Positions 26,144-34,128 of a DNA stretch of 46,780 nucleotides are shown piece by piece. The notes beneath the pieces are model-generated. The model saw only the letters and a list, made by a program, of their open reading frames with translations. It was not told the DNA's origin and searched no databases. This DNA comes from JAYPHU01 sp038127535 (GTDB lineage: Bacteria; Pseudomonadota; Alphaproteobacteria; Rhodospirillales; UBA2165), in the NCBI GenBank assembly GCA_038127535.1, contig JAYPHU010000028.1, positions 1 to 46,780 of the forward strand, given 5' to 3'. How positions within the stretch are numbered: position 1 is the first letter of the stretch; the number at the start of each line of letters is the position of its first letter. The translations under genes and the position numbers were made by a program.

Positions 26144-29100
26144 TCACTGAAAATCCCGGGAGCGGGGGATCATTTTGCGTAAATTCGGCATGGTCGGCAG
26201 GTACGACGGCACGTTGCGGCCGAGCATGAGTTCCAGCAGCGGCGCTTCGTCGGATGTGAGATAGCCCAGCCGGTAGGAGAAATCGAACAGCCGGTCGGCG
26301 ACCACATGGGTGACAATGCCTTCCCTCTGCAGTTTCCCTTCCACGCCCAGGAGGTGTGACCCTAGCAGCGTGCGGCGGTAGCGCTCCATCCGGTGGGGCC
26401 AGACGATCAGATTGGCGACACCGGTTTCGTCCTCGATGGTGACAAAGATGACGCCCTTGGCGCTGCCGGGTCGCTGGCGGATCAGCACCAGGCCGGACAG
26501 GCGCACCGTGCTGTCGACGGGGACGTTGATCAGGTCTTCGCAGCGCAGTTGTTTCTCCGCATCGAAGCAAGGGCGCAACAGTTCCATCGGATGCGCCTTC
26601 AGGGACATTTTAAGCGCCAAATAATCGTCCGCCACCTGCTCGCCCAGATGCATTCGGGGCAGGACGACGGCCGGTTCGGGGCGCAGTTCATGATCGGGGA
26701 GCCCAGAGAATAGGGGCAGGGCCGGCGCATCCTGCAATCCCTTGACCGCCCACAGGGCCTGCCGCCGGTCCAGGCCCATCGATTGAAACGCATCGGCGCG
26801 GGCAAGGCATTCCAGCGCGCCTCGTTTTGTGCCGGCGCGCTGTTTGAGATCGGGCACGGCGGCGTAACCCAGTTCCCGGGCGTCGACGATGCCGTCGGCG
26901 TCATCCTCCCGCATGCCTTTGATCTGGCGGAACCCGAGCCGGATGACGGTGCGGGCGTCTTCGCCGGAGCGCCAGCGGCCGTTCCCCCTCCCCCTGAACA
27001 CGTGGGAGGGGGTGGCGATTTCTAAAACTGTCTCCAACGTGCAGTCCCAGTCGCTGTCGTTCACATCGACCGGGCGGACCTCGACCCCGTGGTCTCTGGC
27101 GTCTCGGACGATCTGGGCAGGTTTGTAGAAGCCCATGGGCTGGCTGTTCAGCAGCGCCGCCGCAAACGCTGCCGGATAGTGGCATTTCAGCCAGGACGAA
27201 ACGTAGACCAGCAAGGCGAAACTAGCGGCGTGGGATTCCGGAAAGCCGTAGTCGCTGAACCCCTCGATCTGCTTAAAGCAGCGCTCGGAAAAGTCGGGTG
27301 TATAGCCGTTTTCGATCATCCCGTTGATGAACCGCTCGCGATAGAGCGGCAGGGTGCCGTTGCGCCGGAAGGTGGCCATGGCCCGGCGCAGGCCGTCAGC
27401 TTCCGACGGTGTGAAGCCGGCAGCGACAATGGCGATCTTCATGGCCTGTTCCTGGAACAAGGGCACGCCCATGGTCTTCTCCAAGACGGCGCGGAGTTCC
27501 TCCTTGGGATACTCGACCTCCTCCTTGCCGTCCCGGCGGCGTAAATAGGGATGGACCATGTCGCCCTGGATTGGGCCGGGCCGCACGATGGCCACCTCGA
27601 TCACGAGATCATAGAAGGTGCGGGGGCGGAGCCGGGGCAGCATATTCATCTGGGCCCGGCTTTCCACCTGGAACACGCCTACCGAGTCCCCCTCGCACAG
27701 CATGTCATACGTCTGTTCGTCCCCTTGCGGGATATTGGCGAGGCTCAGCTTGCGGCCGTGGTGTTTCTCGATGAACTCGAACGCCTTGCGGACGCAGGTC
27801 AGCATGCCGAGCGCCAGGATATCCACCTTGAGGATGCCCAGTGCGTCCAGATCGTTCTTGTCCCATTCGATCACTGTGCGGTCTTCCATGGTAGCGTTTT
27901 CGATGGGCACGACTGTATCCAGAGGGCTGCTGGTAATCACGAAACCACCCGTATGCTGGCTGAGGTGGCGGGGAAAGCCGGCGATCTGCTCGCTCAGTTC
28001 AAACACCATCTGCAGGGTCGGGTCCTCCGGATCCAGGCCAACCTCGCGGATACGCTCCGGATCGCGGCGGTCCTTGGTCGGCTTGCCCCCGGCGACGGAG
28101 GAGGAGAGCGCCTGGATGGAATCCTCGGTCAAGCCCATGACCTTGCCGATTTCCCTGAACGCGCTTTTCGAGCGGTAAGTGATGTGGGTGGCGGTGAGAC
28201 CCGCCCGGTGGCGGCCATATTTCTCGTAGATATACTGGATCACCTCTTCCCGGCGTTCGTGTTCGAAATCCACGTCGATGTCCGGCGGCTCGTCCCGTTC
28301 CGTGCTGACAAAACGCTCGAATAGCAGGTCGATCTCCGCCGGATTAACCTCCGTAATTCCCAGCATGTAGCAGACGGAGGAATTAGCCGCCGAGCCCCGG
28401 CCCTGGCACAGGATATCCCGAGACCGGGCAAAACGGACGATGTCGTGGATGGTCAGGAAGTAGGGCGCGTAACCCAGCTCGTCGATCAGCTTCAGCTCAT
28501 AATCGATCTGGCCTTTAACTTTCTCCGGAATACCATCGGGATAACGGGTTGCGGCGCCTTCCCAGGACAGGCGGCTCAGTTTCTCCTGGGGCGTGCGGCC
28601 GTCGGGCACCGGATCGACCGGATATTCGTAGCGCAATTCCTCCAGATTGAAGGTGCATTTCTCGGCGATACGGACGGTGTTTTCGATGGCTTCCGGATAG
28701 GCGCTGAACAGCCGGGCCATCTCGTCCCCCGGCTTTAAATGACGCTCCCCGTTGGCGTGCAGATGGAAGCCGGCTTCGTGGATGGTGCAATGCTCCCGGA
28801 TGCAGGTCAGGACGTCCTGAAGGATGCGCCGGCCGGCGATATGGGTGTGCACGTCGTTGGTCGCGACCAGGGGGAGAGCGGTTTCATTGGCGAGGCCGGC
28901 AATCGACGAAATTCGCTGAATATCATCGCCAAAATATATATAATTAACAGATATATATATATTTTTTTTAATTTTATTTATTATCTTTAAAATTGCCTCT
29001 CGAAAGGTGGGGTCGAGAGTTTCCGACGGGACCAGAACAAGAACCTGAGCGGCGCCGGCGGCGAAAATCTCACCCTCCAGAATGTCGTCGAGAAACAGTT

Positions 29101-29416
29101 CGCAATCGCCTTTCTCCGCCCGCCGCTTGCCCAGGGTGAGAAGCTGGGACAGCCGCCCATAGGCCGCACGGTCGGTGGGGAAACACAGAAAGCTGGGCCC
29201 GTCCCGGAGGTCCAGCCGGGCGCCGACGATCAGCCGGATATCATGCTGCTTGCAGGCCACATGCATCCGCGCCGCGCCGGCCAAGGTATTGCGGTCGGTA
29301 ATGGCGATGGCTTCGTGGCCCAAAACGGCCGCCTGTAATGCCAGCTCATGGGGATGGGAGGCCCCTCGCAGGAAGCTGTAATTGCTGGTGACCTGCAGTT
29401 CGGCGTAGGCGGTCAT
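26144..29416 (-). CDS. dnaE2: Error-prone DNA polymerase DnaE2
   Basis: C-family polymerase (1090 aa) of the SOS mutasome, working with ImuA and ImuB in translesion synthesis. The N-terminal PHP domain (residues 1-200) has YAELQVTSNYSFLRGASHP and NDVHTH. Catalytic aspartates sit in PDIDVDF (378-384). GRGSAANS and FPESHAASFALLVY are palm and fingers motifs, and the C-terminal OB fold includes VTIEDETGVANLIVWP. The ATG overlaps the toxin stop (ATGA) and no good ribosome site precedes it, implying coupling to toxin translation. Oddities are a codon island of almost pure A+T at residues 141-162 and an in-frame palindromic insertion near residues 795-820. Confidence 0.94.
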   Translation of the reverse strand: MTAYAELQVTSNYSFLRGASHPHELALQAAVLGHEAIAITDRNTLAGAARMHVACKQHDIRLIVGARLDLRDGPSFLCFPTDRAAYGRLSQLLTLGKRRAEKGDCELFLDDILEGEIFAAGAAQVLVLVPSETLDPTFREAILKIINKIKKNIYISVNYIYFGDDIQRISSIAGLANETALPLVATNDVHTHIAGRRILQDVLTCIREHCTIHEAGFHLHANGERHLKPGDEMARLFSAYPEAIENTVRIAEKCTFNLEELRYEYPVDPVPDGRTPQEKLSRLSWEGAATRYPDGIPEKVKGQIDYELKLIDELGYAPYFLTIHDIVRFARSRDILCQGRGSAANSSVCYMLGITEVNPAEIDLLFERFVSTERDEPPDIDVDFEHERREEVIQYIYEKYGRHRAGLTATHITYRSKSAFREIGKVMGLTEDSIQALSSSVAGGKPTKDRRDPERIREVGLDPEDPTLQMVFELSEQIAGFPRHLSQHTGGFVITSSPLDTVVPIENATMEDRTVIEWDKNDLDALGILKVDILALGMLTCVRKAFEFIEKHHGRKLSLANIPQGDEQTYDMLCEGDSVGVFQVESRAQMNMLPRLRPRTFYDLVIEVAIVRPGPIQGDMVHPYLRRRDGKEEVEYPKEELRAVLEKTMGVPLFQEQAMKIAIVAAGFTPSEADGLRRAMATFRRNGTLPLYRERFINGMIENGYTPDFSERCFKQIEGFSDYGFPESHAASFALLVYVSSWLKCHYPAAFAAALLNSQPMGFYKPAQIVRDARDHGVEVRPVDVNDSDWDCTLETVLEIATPSHVFRGRGNGRWRSGEDARTVIRLGFRQIKGMREDDADGIVDARELGYAAVPDLKQRAGTKRGALECLARADAFQSMGLDRRQALWAVKGLQDAPALPLFSGLPDHELRPEPAVVLPRMHLGEQVADDYLALKMSLKAHPMELLRPCFDAEKQLRCEDLINVPVDSTVRLSGLVLIRQRPGSAKGVIFVTIEDETGVANLIVWPHRMERYRRTLLGSHLLGVEGKLQREGIVTHVVADRLFDFSYRLGYLTSDEAPLLELMLGRNVPSYLPTMPNLRKMIPRSRDFQ
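26984..27012. repeat. GC-rich palindrome inserted in frame in dnaE2
   Basis: Inverted repeat with 9-base arms CCCCCTCCC and GGGAGGGGG around an 11-base loop. It encodes part of an extra stretch of about 20 residues (SHVFRGRGNGRWRS) lying between two family-conserved segments, DCTLE and RLGFRQIKG, that are normally close together. REP-like GC-rich palindromes of this style are common between genes in alphaproteobacteria, so this looks like one captured inside a gene. Confidence 0.6.
28931..28994. other. Extreme A+T island inside dnaE2
   Basis: Only three of 64 bases are G or C, in an otherwise GC-rich gene. The island includes an inverted repeat, AAAATATATATA (28931-28942) and TATATATATTTT (28954-28965). 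The frame stays open and the encoded residues (IYISVNYIYFGDD) keep the spacing and hydrophobic pattern expected for this part of DnaE2, so it is a codon-level change rather than an insertion. Confidence 0.85.
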
Positions 29417-29844
29417 GCAGGGAGTGGGGGAATATCGGCGAGGAATATAATACGACCTGCAAAATTGCTTTGTTTGACGGCCGCAAGGAAACGCTGGTCC
29501 GCCGTCACAACAGTGCCGTTATATTTCTCGGCGCAGGCGAGATAGAAACAGTCGTATGCCGGATGATCCAATGTCAGGGAGAGGGACAGGGCGTCCTGAT
29601 AGAGGTCTTGGGACGGGTGAAGGGTCGCAATAAACCGGGGAATGACTTGAATAGCAGTTTGCGCTAGTTCGTCGGACAGTTCACGACGTCGGCATTTCTT
29701 CCAGGCAATATTGGCGATTTCGGCAAGAATGAAATTGGGCGCTTCCAGCTGATGCGTATCCTCAAGAAGCGCCAGAGCGTTCAGGTAATACTCTTCATCA
29801 ACCACCCATTTAAAAGCGACACTGGCATCCACGATCAAGCTCAA
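29413..29844 (-). CDS. PIN-domain toxin (VapC/FitB type)
   Basis: Predicted ribonuclease toxin of 143 aa with all PIN acidic residues in place: D6 (IVDAS), E42 (LAEIAN), D98 (AYDCFYLA) and D116 (TADQRF). Its start overlaps the antitoxin stop by four bases (ATGA), and its stop overlaps the dnaE2 start by four bases (ATGA), so three genes form one tightly coupled unit. VapC-type toxins cleave tRNA or rRNA. The target here is unknown. Its presence inside the mutasome set is unusual. Confidence 0.9.
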   Translation of the reverse strand: MSLIVDASVAFKWVVDEEYYLNALALLEDTHQLEAPNFILAEIANIAWKKCRRRELSDELAQTAIQVIPRFIATLHPSQDLYQDALSLSLTLDHPAYDCFYLACAEKYNGTVVTADQRFLAAVKQSNFAGRIIFLADIPPLPA

Positions 29845-30077
29845 CGATCCCGGTCCTCTCGTAACAGCAACGCGCTATCGGTTTGCTTGACGTCCTTAGG
29901 CGTCATTGCAGTAAGGCGTCTTGAGAGCGCAATAGCCTCTGCGCCGGAAAGCAGGCGGGTTTCCCGTTTCAGGATTTGCCGCACTTCTGCTTCCAGCGAG
30001 CGTTCATTTTGTTTTGCACGTTTTTTCAGTTGTTCCATCACATCCTCTTCCACATTCCTTATTGTCAGCGTAGGCAC
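29841..30077 (-). CDS. Ribbon-helix-helix antitoxin (FitA/VapB type)
   Basis: Antitoxin of 78 aa. The N-terminal TLTIRNVEEDVMEQLKKRA and SLEAEVRQIL form a FitA-like ribbon-helix-helix DNA-binding domain, and the C-terminal tail would wrap the toxin. The start is GTG at 30077 with GGAG upstream. It lies 82 bases after imuB, and the gap has a small palindrome that could be its operator. Such antitoxins normally repress their own promoter together with the toxin. Confidence 0.88.
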   Translation of the reverse strand: MPTLTIRNVEEDVMEQLKKRAKQNERSLEAEVRQILKRETRLLSGAEAIALSRRLTAMTPKDVKQTDSALLLREDRDR

Positions 30078-30139
30078 GGTTTTTCTCCTTATCTGAAATA
30101 TTTTTTTCTAAATTTATGCCATTTGCTGTCATTTTGCTA

Positions 30140-30152
30140 GCATTATGAATGC
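30140..30152. promoter_or_regulatory. Candidate operator upstream of the antitoxin gene
   Basis: Short palindrome GCATT-ATG-AATGC between imuB and the antitoxin gene. A minus-strand CATAAT overlaps it and could be a -10 element, but no properly spaced -35 hexamer is clear. The assignment is tentative. Confidence 0.3.
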
Positions 30153-30159
30153 ACATCTC

Positions 30160-31809
30160 TCACGCAAAGAATCCGTGCAGGTACCAGGCGGGCGGGCGGT
30201 CCGGGCGGTAGAGGCCTTCCCGGTAGACCCAAAAGCGCGTGCCGTCATCGTCTTCCACCCGGTAATAATCTCGGATATCCGCGCTTAGGGGCGGGGTGTA
30301 GGGCGCGCGGCCGGCACCGTGCCACCATTCAGGCGAAATCCGTTCCGGGCCCTCCGCCTTGGCGATCTCGTACTGCCGCCTGCGCCAACGGAACAGGACC
30401 GGCGGGCCGGCGGGCACCGGGGCCATCACGTCGATGGGCAGAGGCTGAACCAGTAACTGTAGAGGGCGGAGGGGCTGACGCACCGGTTTTTGCCAATCCT
30501 GTTTTTTATCGAGGGCGGACTCCACCGGCTGTTCCCGGCAGGCCCGCTCCGGTAGGTGGCTGGCCACCGGCAGCAGGCGGTTCACGGCGTCCGGGCCCAA
30601 CCGTCCGGCCAGCACGTCCACCAGTTCGTTTACCGGTTTGGCTTTGGCCGATTGGCGTCCCGCCATATCCGGTTGTTTCAGGGCCAGCGGATTGGTCAGC
30701 GGAGCGGCGAGAACGGCGACCTCGATCCCGAAGCCGGGGTCAATCTCCGCCAGCTTTTCACGGAATTGCCGGTGCAGATGCGCCGGATCCCGGTTGGGCC
30801 GGCTCACGCCGATCACGATGCGGGCGACCGTGTCATCGACCCGGTACAAGGAAAAGACCAGCTGCCGGGCGCCCTGGCCGGCCTTTTCCAGCATATCGCA
30901 CAAAGGGCCCAGCAAATGAGCCAGCGCGGCGTCGATATCTTCCGCCCGGCCGATGGGCTCGGCAAAGGCCCGGCGGGTCATATAGGCCGGCACCGGGCGG
31001 CGGGGCGACAGGGACTCCTCTTGTGCGCCCAGGGCCTGATCCAGGCGGCGGACGATCTCCATACCGAAGCGTTTGACCAGGGGCGCGCGGGGCAGGTTAT
31101 AGAGCTCTCCGACGCGGCGGAGACCCATGCGTTCCAGCCTCTCCACGATCTCGTCTTCCAGGCGCAGCCCGGCCAGAGACAGGGTGGCGACGCGTTTGGA
31201 TGGCCGCATGCCTGGCGGCAGAATGGCGGCCGGTGTTTCCCGGGTTTCCAGCCGGGCCAAAGCCCAGGCGGCGCCCGGCGTGCCGGCAAGACCGGCGCGG
31301 GCCTGATATCCGGCGTGGGCACAGCGGGCGAGGAGGTCGTCAACAAGCGCTTCTTCTCCGCCGAACAGGTGCGCGCAGCCGCTGATATCCAGCCACAGAC
31401 CGGCCCCGCCGCGATAAAGCCCGCCGTCGGGATCAAGGGCCACCCAGGGCGTATAGCGTTCCGCCGCCCGGGCCAGGGCGTTCAAGGCCTTGGCGTCGGC
31501 GATTTCGTCGGCTTGTTGGACGGTAAGGGCAGGATAGAGCGCACGGGCGTCGGCCAGGGACTGACTGGCGGAAATCCCGGCCTGCCGCGCCGCCCGATTG
31601 AGGGACGCGATCCGCTGAGCCCCATGCACGGTGATGATGGTGGCTAAAGGAGAAGCCGGTTCAGACCGCGGCTTGCCAGAGGTCTCCCTGTCCCGGGATT
31701 TGGCCGGGATTGCTTTGTCCGCTGTTCGCGATCCAGGCCGCCGGTTTTGCCGGCGCTCGATCCGATCGGTCGCGAAGGCTGGCAACCACAGAGAGATCAC
31801 CCGTTTCAT
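30160..31809 (-). CDS. imuB: ImuB, Y-family polymerase-like mutasome hub
   Basis: Mutasome adaptor of 549 aa, related to Y-family polymerases but generally lacking polymerase activity, and thought to link DnaE2 to the sliding clamp. The start VISLWLPAFATDRIERR is family-typical. WLDISGCAHLFGGEEALVDDLLAR matches the palm region and GLRRVGELYNLPRAPLVKRFG the helix-hairpin-helix region. The ATG at 31809 is used, giving a 149-base overlap with imuA in another frame. The C-terminus (YRVEDDDGTRFWVYREGLY, WYLHGFFA) is the usual ImuB ending. Confidence 0.92.
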   Translation of the reverse strand: MKRVISLWLPAFATDRIERRQNRRPGSRTADKAIPAKSRDRETSGKPRSEPASPLATIITVHGAQRIASLNRAARQAGISASQSLADARALYPALTVQQADEIADAKALNALARAAERYTPWVALDPDGGLYRGGAGLWLDISGCAHLFGGEEALVDDLLARCAHAGYQARAGLAGTPGAAWALARLETRETPAAILPPGMRPSKRVATLSLAGLRLEDEIVERLERMGLRRVGELYNLPRAPLVKRFGMEIVRRLDQALGAQEESLSPRRPVPAYMTRRAFAEPIGRAEDIDAALAHLLGPLCDMLEKAGQGARQLVFSLYRVDDTVARIVIGVSRPNRDPAHLHRQFREKLAEIDPGFGIEVAVLAAPLTNPLALKQPDMAGRQSAKAKPVNELVDVLAGRLGPDAVNRLLPVASHLPERACREQPVESALDKKQDWQKPVRQPLRPLQLLVQPLPIDVMAPVPAGPPVLFRWRRRQYEIAKAEGPERISPEWWHGAGRAPYTPPLSADIRDYYRVEDDDGTRFWVYREGLYRPDRPPAWYLHGFFA

Positions 31810-32617
31810 GACACCACTCCACCCGCCAGAGCCTCGGGCGTCCGGCATTTTCCAGTTGTTTTGGGCTGGCTGCACTGAGGCGGCAGCGTTGTAATTCGAG
31901 ATTCCATTGGGGTGGACCCAGACCCAGACCGCTGGCCGGGGTGATGCTGGGCGCCGATGTGGCCCGCCAGCGGGTCAGCGCCGCGCCGGTGGGGGCCTGC
32001 GGTCCGGCATAGCCGGTCGCGCGGAGCAGGAGCCCGGCCACGCCGTTTTCCTCGGCCGCCAATTGTAAGCGTCTGCCGGCGATCGGCGGCACCTTGTGCA
32101 GTTTGCCGATCACCGCGGCGAGACCGGGGCTCCTCAGCCCTTCCTCCATGGCCCAGAGAATTTCCGTATCGTTCTTACCGTGCACCAGGATCACCCGGTC
32201 CGGATCAATGCCGTAGTCCGCCAGTCCGCGCCCATACAGGTCCCGCCCTTGTTGACACCACAAAATCGGTGCGCCGCGGCCTTCGTCGATATGGACTTCA
32301 GCCAGGCGGGCGAGCAGGGCGGCTGAGAATCCCAAGGCCGCGGCGTCACCGAAAACTTCATGCAGGCCCGTCCGGGGCAGGCCGTGCCAGGGCAGCGCCT
32401 CGTCGATTTCGAGCGCGCCGAGAGAGATGACCGGCATGTCGCCGACCAGATGTGAGTCCAGGTCACTGTCGAAAGTGGGAGAGACAATCCCGCCGCCGGT
32501 GCGTTCAATCGCCCGGATGCGATTGCGCAAGCCGTCCAGAAGTGCGGGGTTGGGTCGAGAGGGCGTCTGCCCGGAGGGCGGAGTCCCGAAAGGAGCGTGA
32601 ATAACAGCGGCGGACAT
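31661..32617 (-). CDS. imuA: ImuA, RecA-like mutasome protein
   Basis: Mutasome partner of 318 aa with a RecA/SulA-like fold. ISLGALEIDEALPWHGLPRTGLHEVFG is the family opening, followed by the core (PILWCQQGRDLYGRGLADYGID) and the C-terminal LWRVEWCHETGDLSVVASLRDRSDR. The ATG at 32617 follows GAGGAA, so the upstream in-frame codon at 32641 is not needed. The 3' end overlaps imuB by 149 bases. A LexA-type box lies about 80 bases upstream. Confidence 0.88.
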   Translation of the reverse strand: MSAAVIHAPFGTPPSGQTPSRPNPALLDGLRNRIRAIERTGGGIVSPTFDSDLDSHLVGDMPVISLGALEIDEALPWHGLPRTGLHEVFGDAAALGFSAALLARLAEVHIDEGRGAPILWCQQGRDLYGRGLADYGIDPDRVILVHGKNDTEILWAMEEGLRSPGLAAVIGKLHKVPPIAGRRLQLAAEENGVAGLLLRATGYAGPQAPTGAALTRWRATSAPSITPASGLGLGPPQWNLELQRCRLSAASPKQLENAGRPRLWRVEWCHETGDLSVVASLRDRSDRAPAKPAAWIANSGQSNPGQIPGQGDLWQAAV

Positions 32618-32696
32618 GGTCGGTTCCTCGTTCTTTATCACTGGTGCGCATCGTCTTTGGATGCGTTATGCGTCGTTATAAGGTGCCCGCCTTAAT

Positions 32697-32711
32697 GTTC
32701 TTGTTTTGTTC
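32697..32711. promoter_or_regulatory. LexA-type SOS box (GTTC-N7-GTTC)
   Basis: Direct repeat GTTC-TTGTTTT-GTTC, the operator form recognised by LexA of many alphaproteobacteria. It lies about 80 bases upstream of imuA and about 55 bases upstream of the divergent TPR gene, so it could control either or both. Its position fits SOS control of imuA-imuB-dnaE2, as known in this group. Confidence 0.72.
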
Positions 32712-32765
32712 TACAATAGGAGAATATCTCCGTCAAGAGGGAAAATTATTAAGAAAAGTTGTGCT

Positions 32766-34004
32766 ATGAAGGAGCTCCATTACGAGAATTTGATCCACAT
32801 GACTCTCACCGAAACCCTGACCCGCGCGCTCGATTTGGACGAGCAGGGGGAAATCGCCCAAGCCGTCGCCTGTCTGGAGGAGATCAAGGCTGATATTCCC
32901 GATCAGCCGGCCTATCAAAAACTGGTCGGCATGCTTTATCAGCGTTTGGGCGAAGACACCGAAAGCCTGCCATTCCTGACCCGCGCCGCGGCGCTGAACC
33001 CAGAGGATGCGGAGCTGCAGTTGGCTCTCGGCTTCCATCATTTGGATAATGCCGGACTGGAAGAGGCACTGGTTTATTTCCAGGAAACCCTGCGACTCGC
33101 GCCCAATCATCAGACGGCGCAGATGTATCTGGGCCGGGTGTATGACTTCCTGGGCGATCTTGAGAGCGCGGAAAAAGCGCTGATTCGGGCAATGATGCTG
33201 GGCGCGGAGGACCTGGAGCCTCATATCCAATTGGGCCGAGTGTTTATCCGCGCCGGCAAGCTGGACCAAGCCGAAGTGAAGTTCCGCCAGATTGAGGACA
33301 TGTCGCCGGGCCATGTGATGGCGGAGATCGGCGCGAAACGTGTGGCGGCCTTGAAAGCTGGTGACGTGGCGACGGCGGGTCTCAAAAAACGTGCGCCCGC
33401 CACCGTGGTCTGCGTCAAGCAGGGGACCAAGTACGGGCCCGAGTATGTCAACCGGCTGGCCGCCATGGTCAGGCGGAACTCGTCCCTCGATCCGGATTTT
33501 GTCTGTTTTACCGAGGACGCCACGGGCCTCGATGACGGCATCCGGCATCTGCTGCTGCCCGATCCGGATTACCAGGGCTGGTGGAACAAAGTGTCGCTCT
33601 ATCGGGATGATCTTGTGGGCGTCGGCAAGCGCATGCTGTACTTCGACCTGGATGTGGTGCTGACCGACTCCATCGATCCGCTGCTCACCTATGACAGCGA
33701 CTTCGCCATCATGGATAACGATTATGTGCCGGGGTTCAACACCTCGGTGTTTCTGTTAAAGACCGGCTCTCGGCCGGAGATACGAGACGCGTTCAACGCG
33801 GAGATGGCGACGAAGTATGACGGGGATCAGGACTGGGTGGCGGTCATGGCGCCGGATGGCGAATTGTGGCCGGCCGGCTGGTGCGTGCCGTTCCGCCTTC
33901 GCGCCGCGCAGGCTCCGCCGGAAAACTGCAAGGCGGTGGTGTTCTCCGGCCGCCCCAACCCGGAAGACTACCCAGCGGATTGGGTGCGGGAGCTATGGGG
34001 GTAG
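32766..34004 (+). CDS. TPR-repeat protein with C-terminal glycosyltransferase-like domain
   Basis: A 412-aa protein with two parts. Residues 12-190 hold tetratricopeptide repeats (ALDLDEQGEIAQAVACLEEIKA, AEKALIRAMMLGAEDLEPHIQLG). From about 220 a glycosyltransferase-like domain begins (ATVVCVKQGTKYGPEYVNRLA) with a DXD-type YFDLDVVLTDSIDPLL and DNDYVPGFNTSVFLL. No signal peptide or membrane segment is visible, so it probably acts in the cytoplasm. The start is uncertain: ATG at 32766 or 32799, with the TPR body beginning after the second. It is divergent from imuA across the LexA box. Confidence 0.82.
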   Translation: MKELHYENLIHMTLTETLTRALDLDEQGEIAQAVACLEEIKADIPDQPAYQKLVGMLYQRLGEDTESLPFLTRAAALNPEDAELQLALGFHHLDNAGLEEALVYFQETLRLAPNHQTAQMYLGRVYDFLGDLESAEKALIRAMMLGAEDLEPHIQLGRVFIRAGKLDQAEVKFRQIEDMSPGHVMAEIGAKRVAALKAGDVATAGLKKRAPATVVCVKQGTKYGPEYVNRLAAMVRRNSSLDPDFVCFTEDATGLDDGIRHLLLPDPDYQGWWNKVSLYRDDLVGVGKRMLYFDLDVVLTDSIDPLLTYDSDFAIMDNDYVPGFNTSVFLLKTGSRPEIRDAFNAEMATKYDGDQDWVAVMAPDGELWPAGWCVPFRLRAAQAPPENCKAVVFSGRPNPEDYPADWVRELWG

Positions 34005-34030
34005 GGGTTTTCAAGCGTCCAAATAGAAGC

Positions 34031-34105
34031 CGTCATCCTCGTGCTTAACCCGTAGATCCATTTTCATTTTTTAGGTGGACCCGCGGATCAAGTCCGCAGG
34101 TGACG
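34031..34105. repeat. Intergenic palindromic repeat element
   Basis: Block bounded by CGTCA (34031) and TGACG (34105). Internally it has GTCATCCTCGTGCTTAACCCG and GGACCCGCGGATCAAGTCCG, with GCGGA-TCAAG-TCCGC as an inner palindrome. Sequences of this style are dispersed repeats in alphaproteobacterial genomes, known to me from the general literature. Only one copy is in the window. It separates the TPR gene from convergent dadA and may act as a terminator. Confidence 0.55.
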
Positions 34106-34128
34106 CCTAAAGAAAGCCAAAAAAAGAC

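Noticed and set aside
27551..28324. 257-codon plus-strand frame over dnaE2
   Set aside because: Antisense shadow. The minus-strand polymerase motifs are unambiguous.
30556..31647. 363-codon plus-strand frame over imuB
   Set aside because: Antisense shadow of a GC-rich gene with no recognisable domain.
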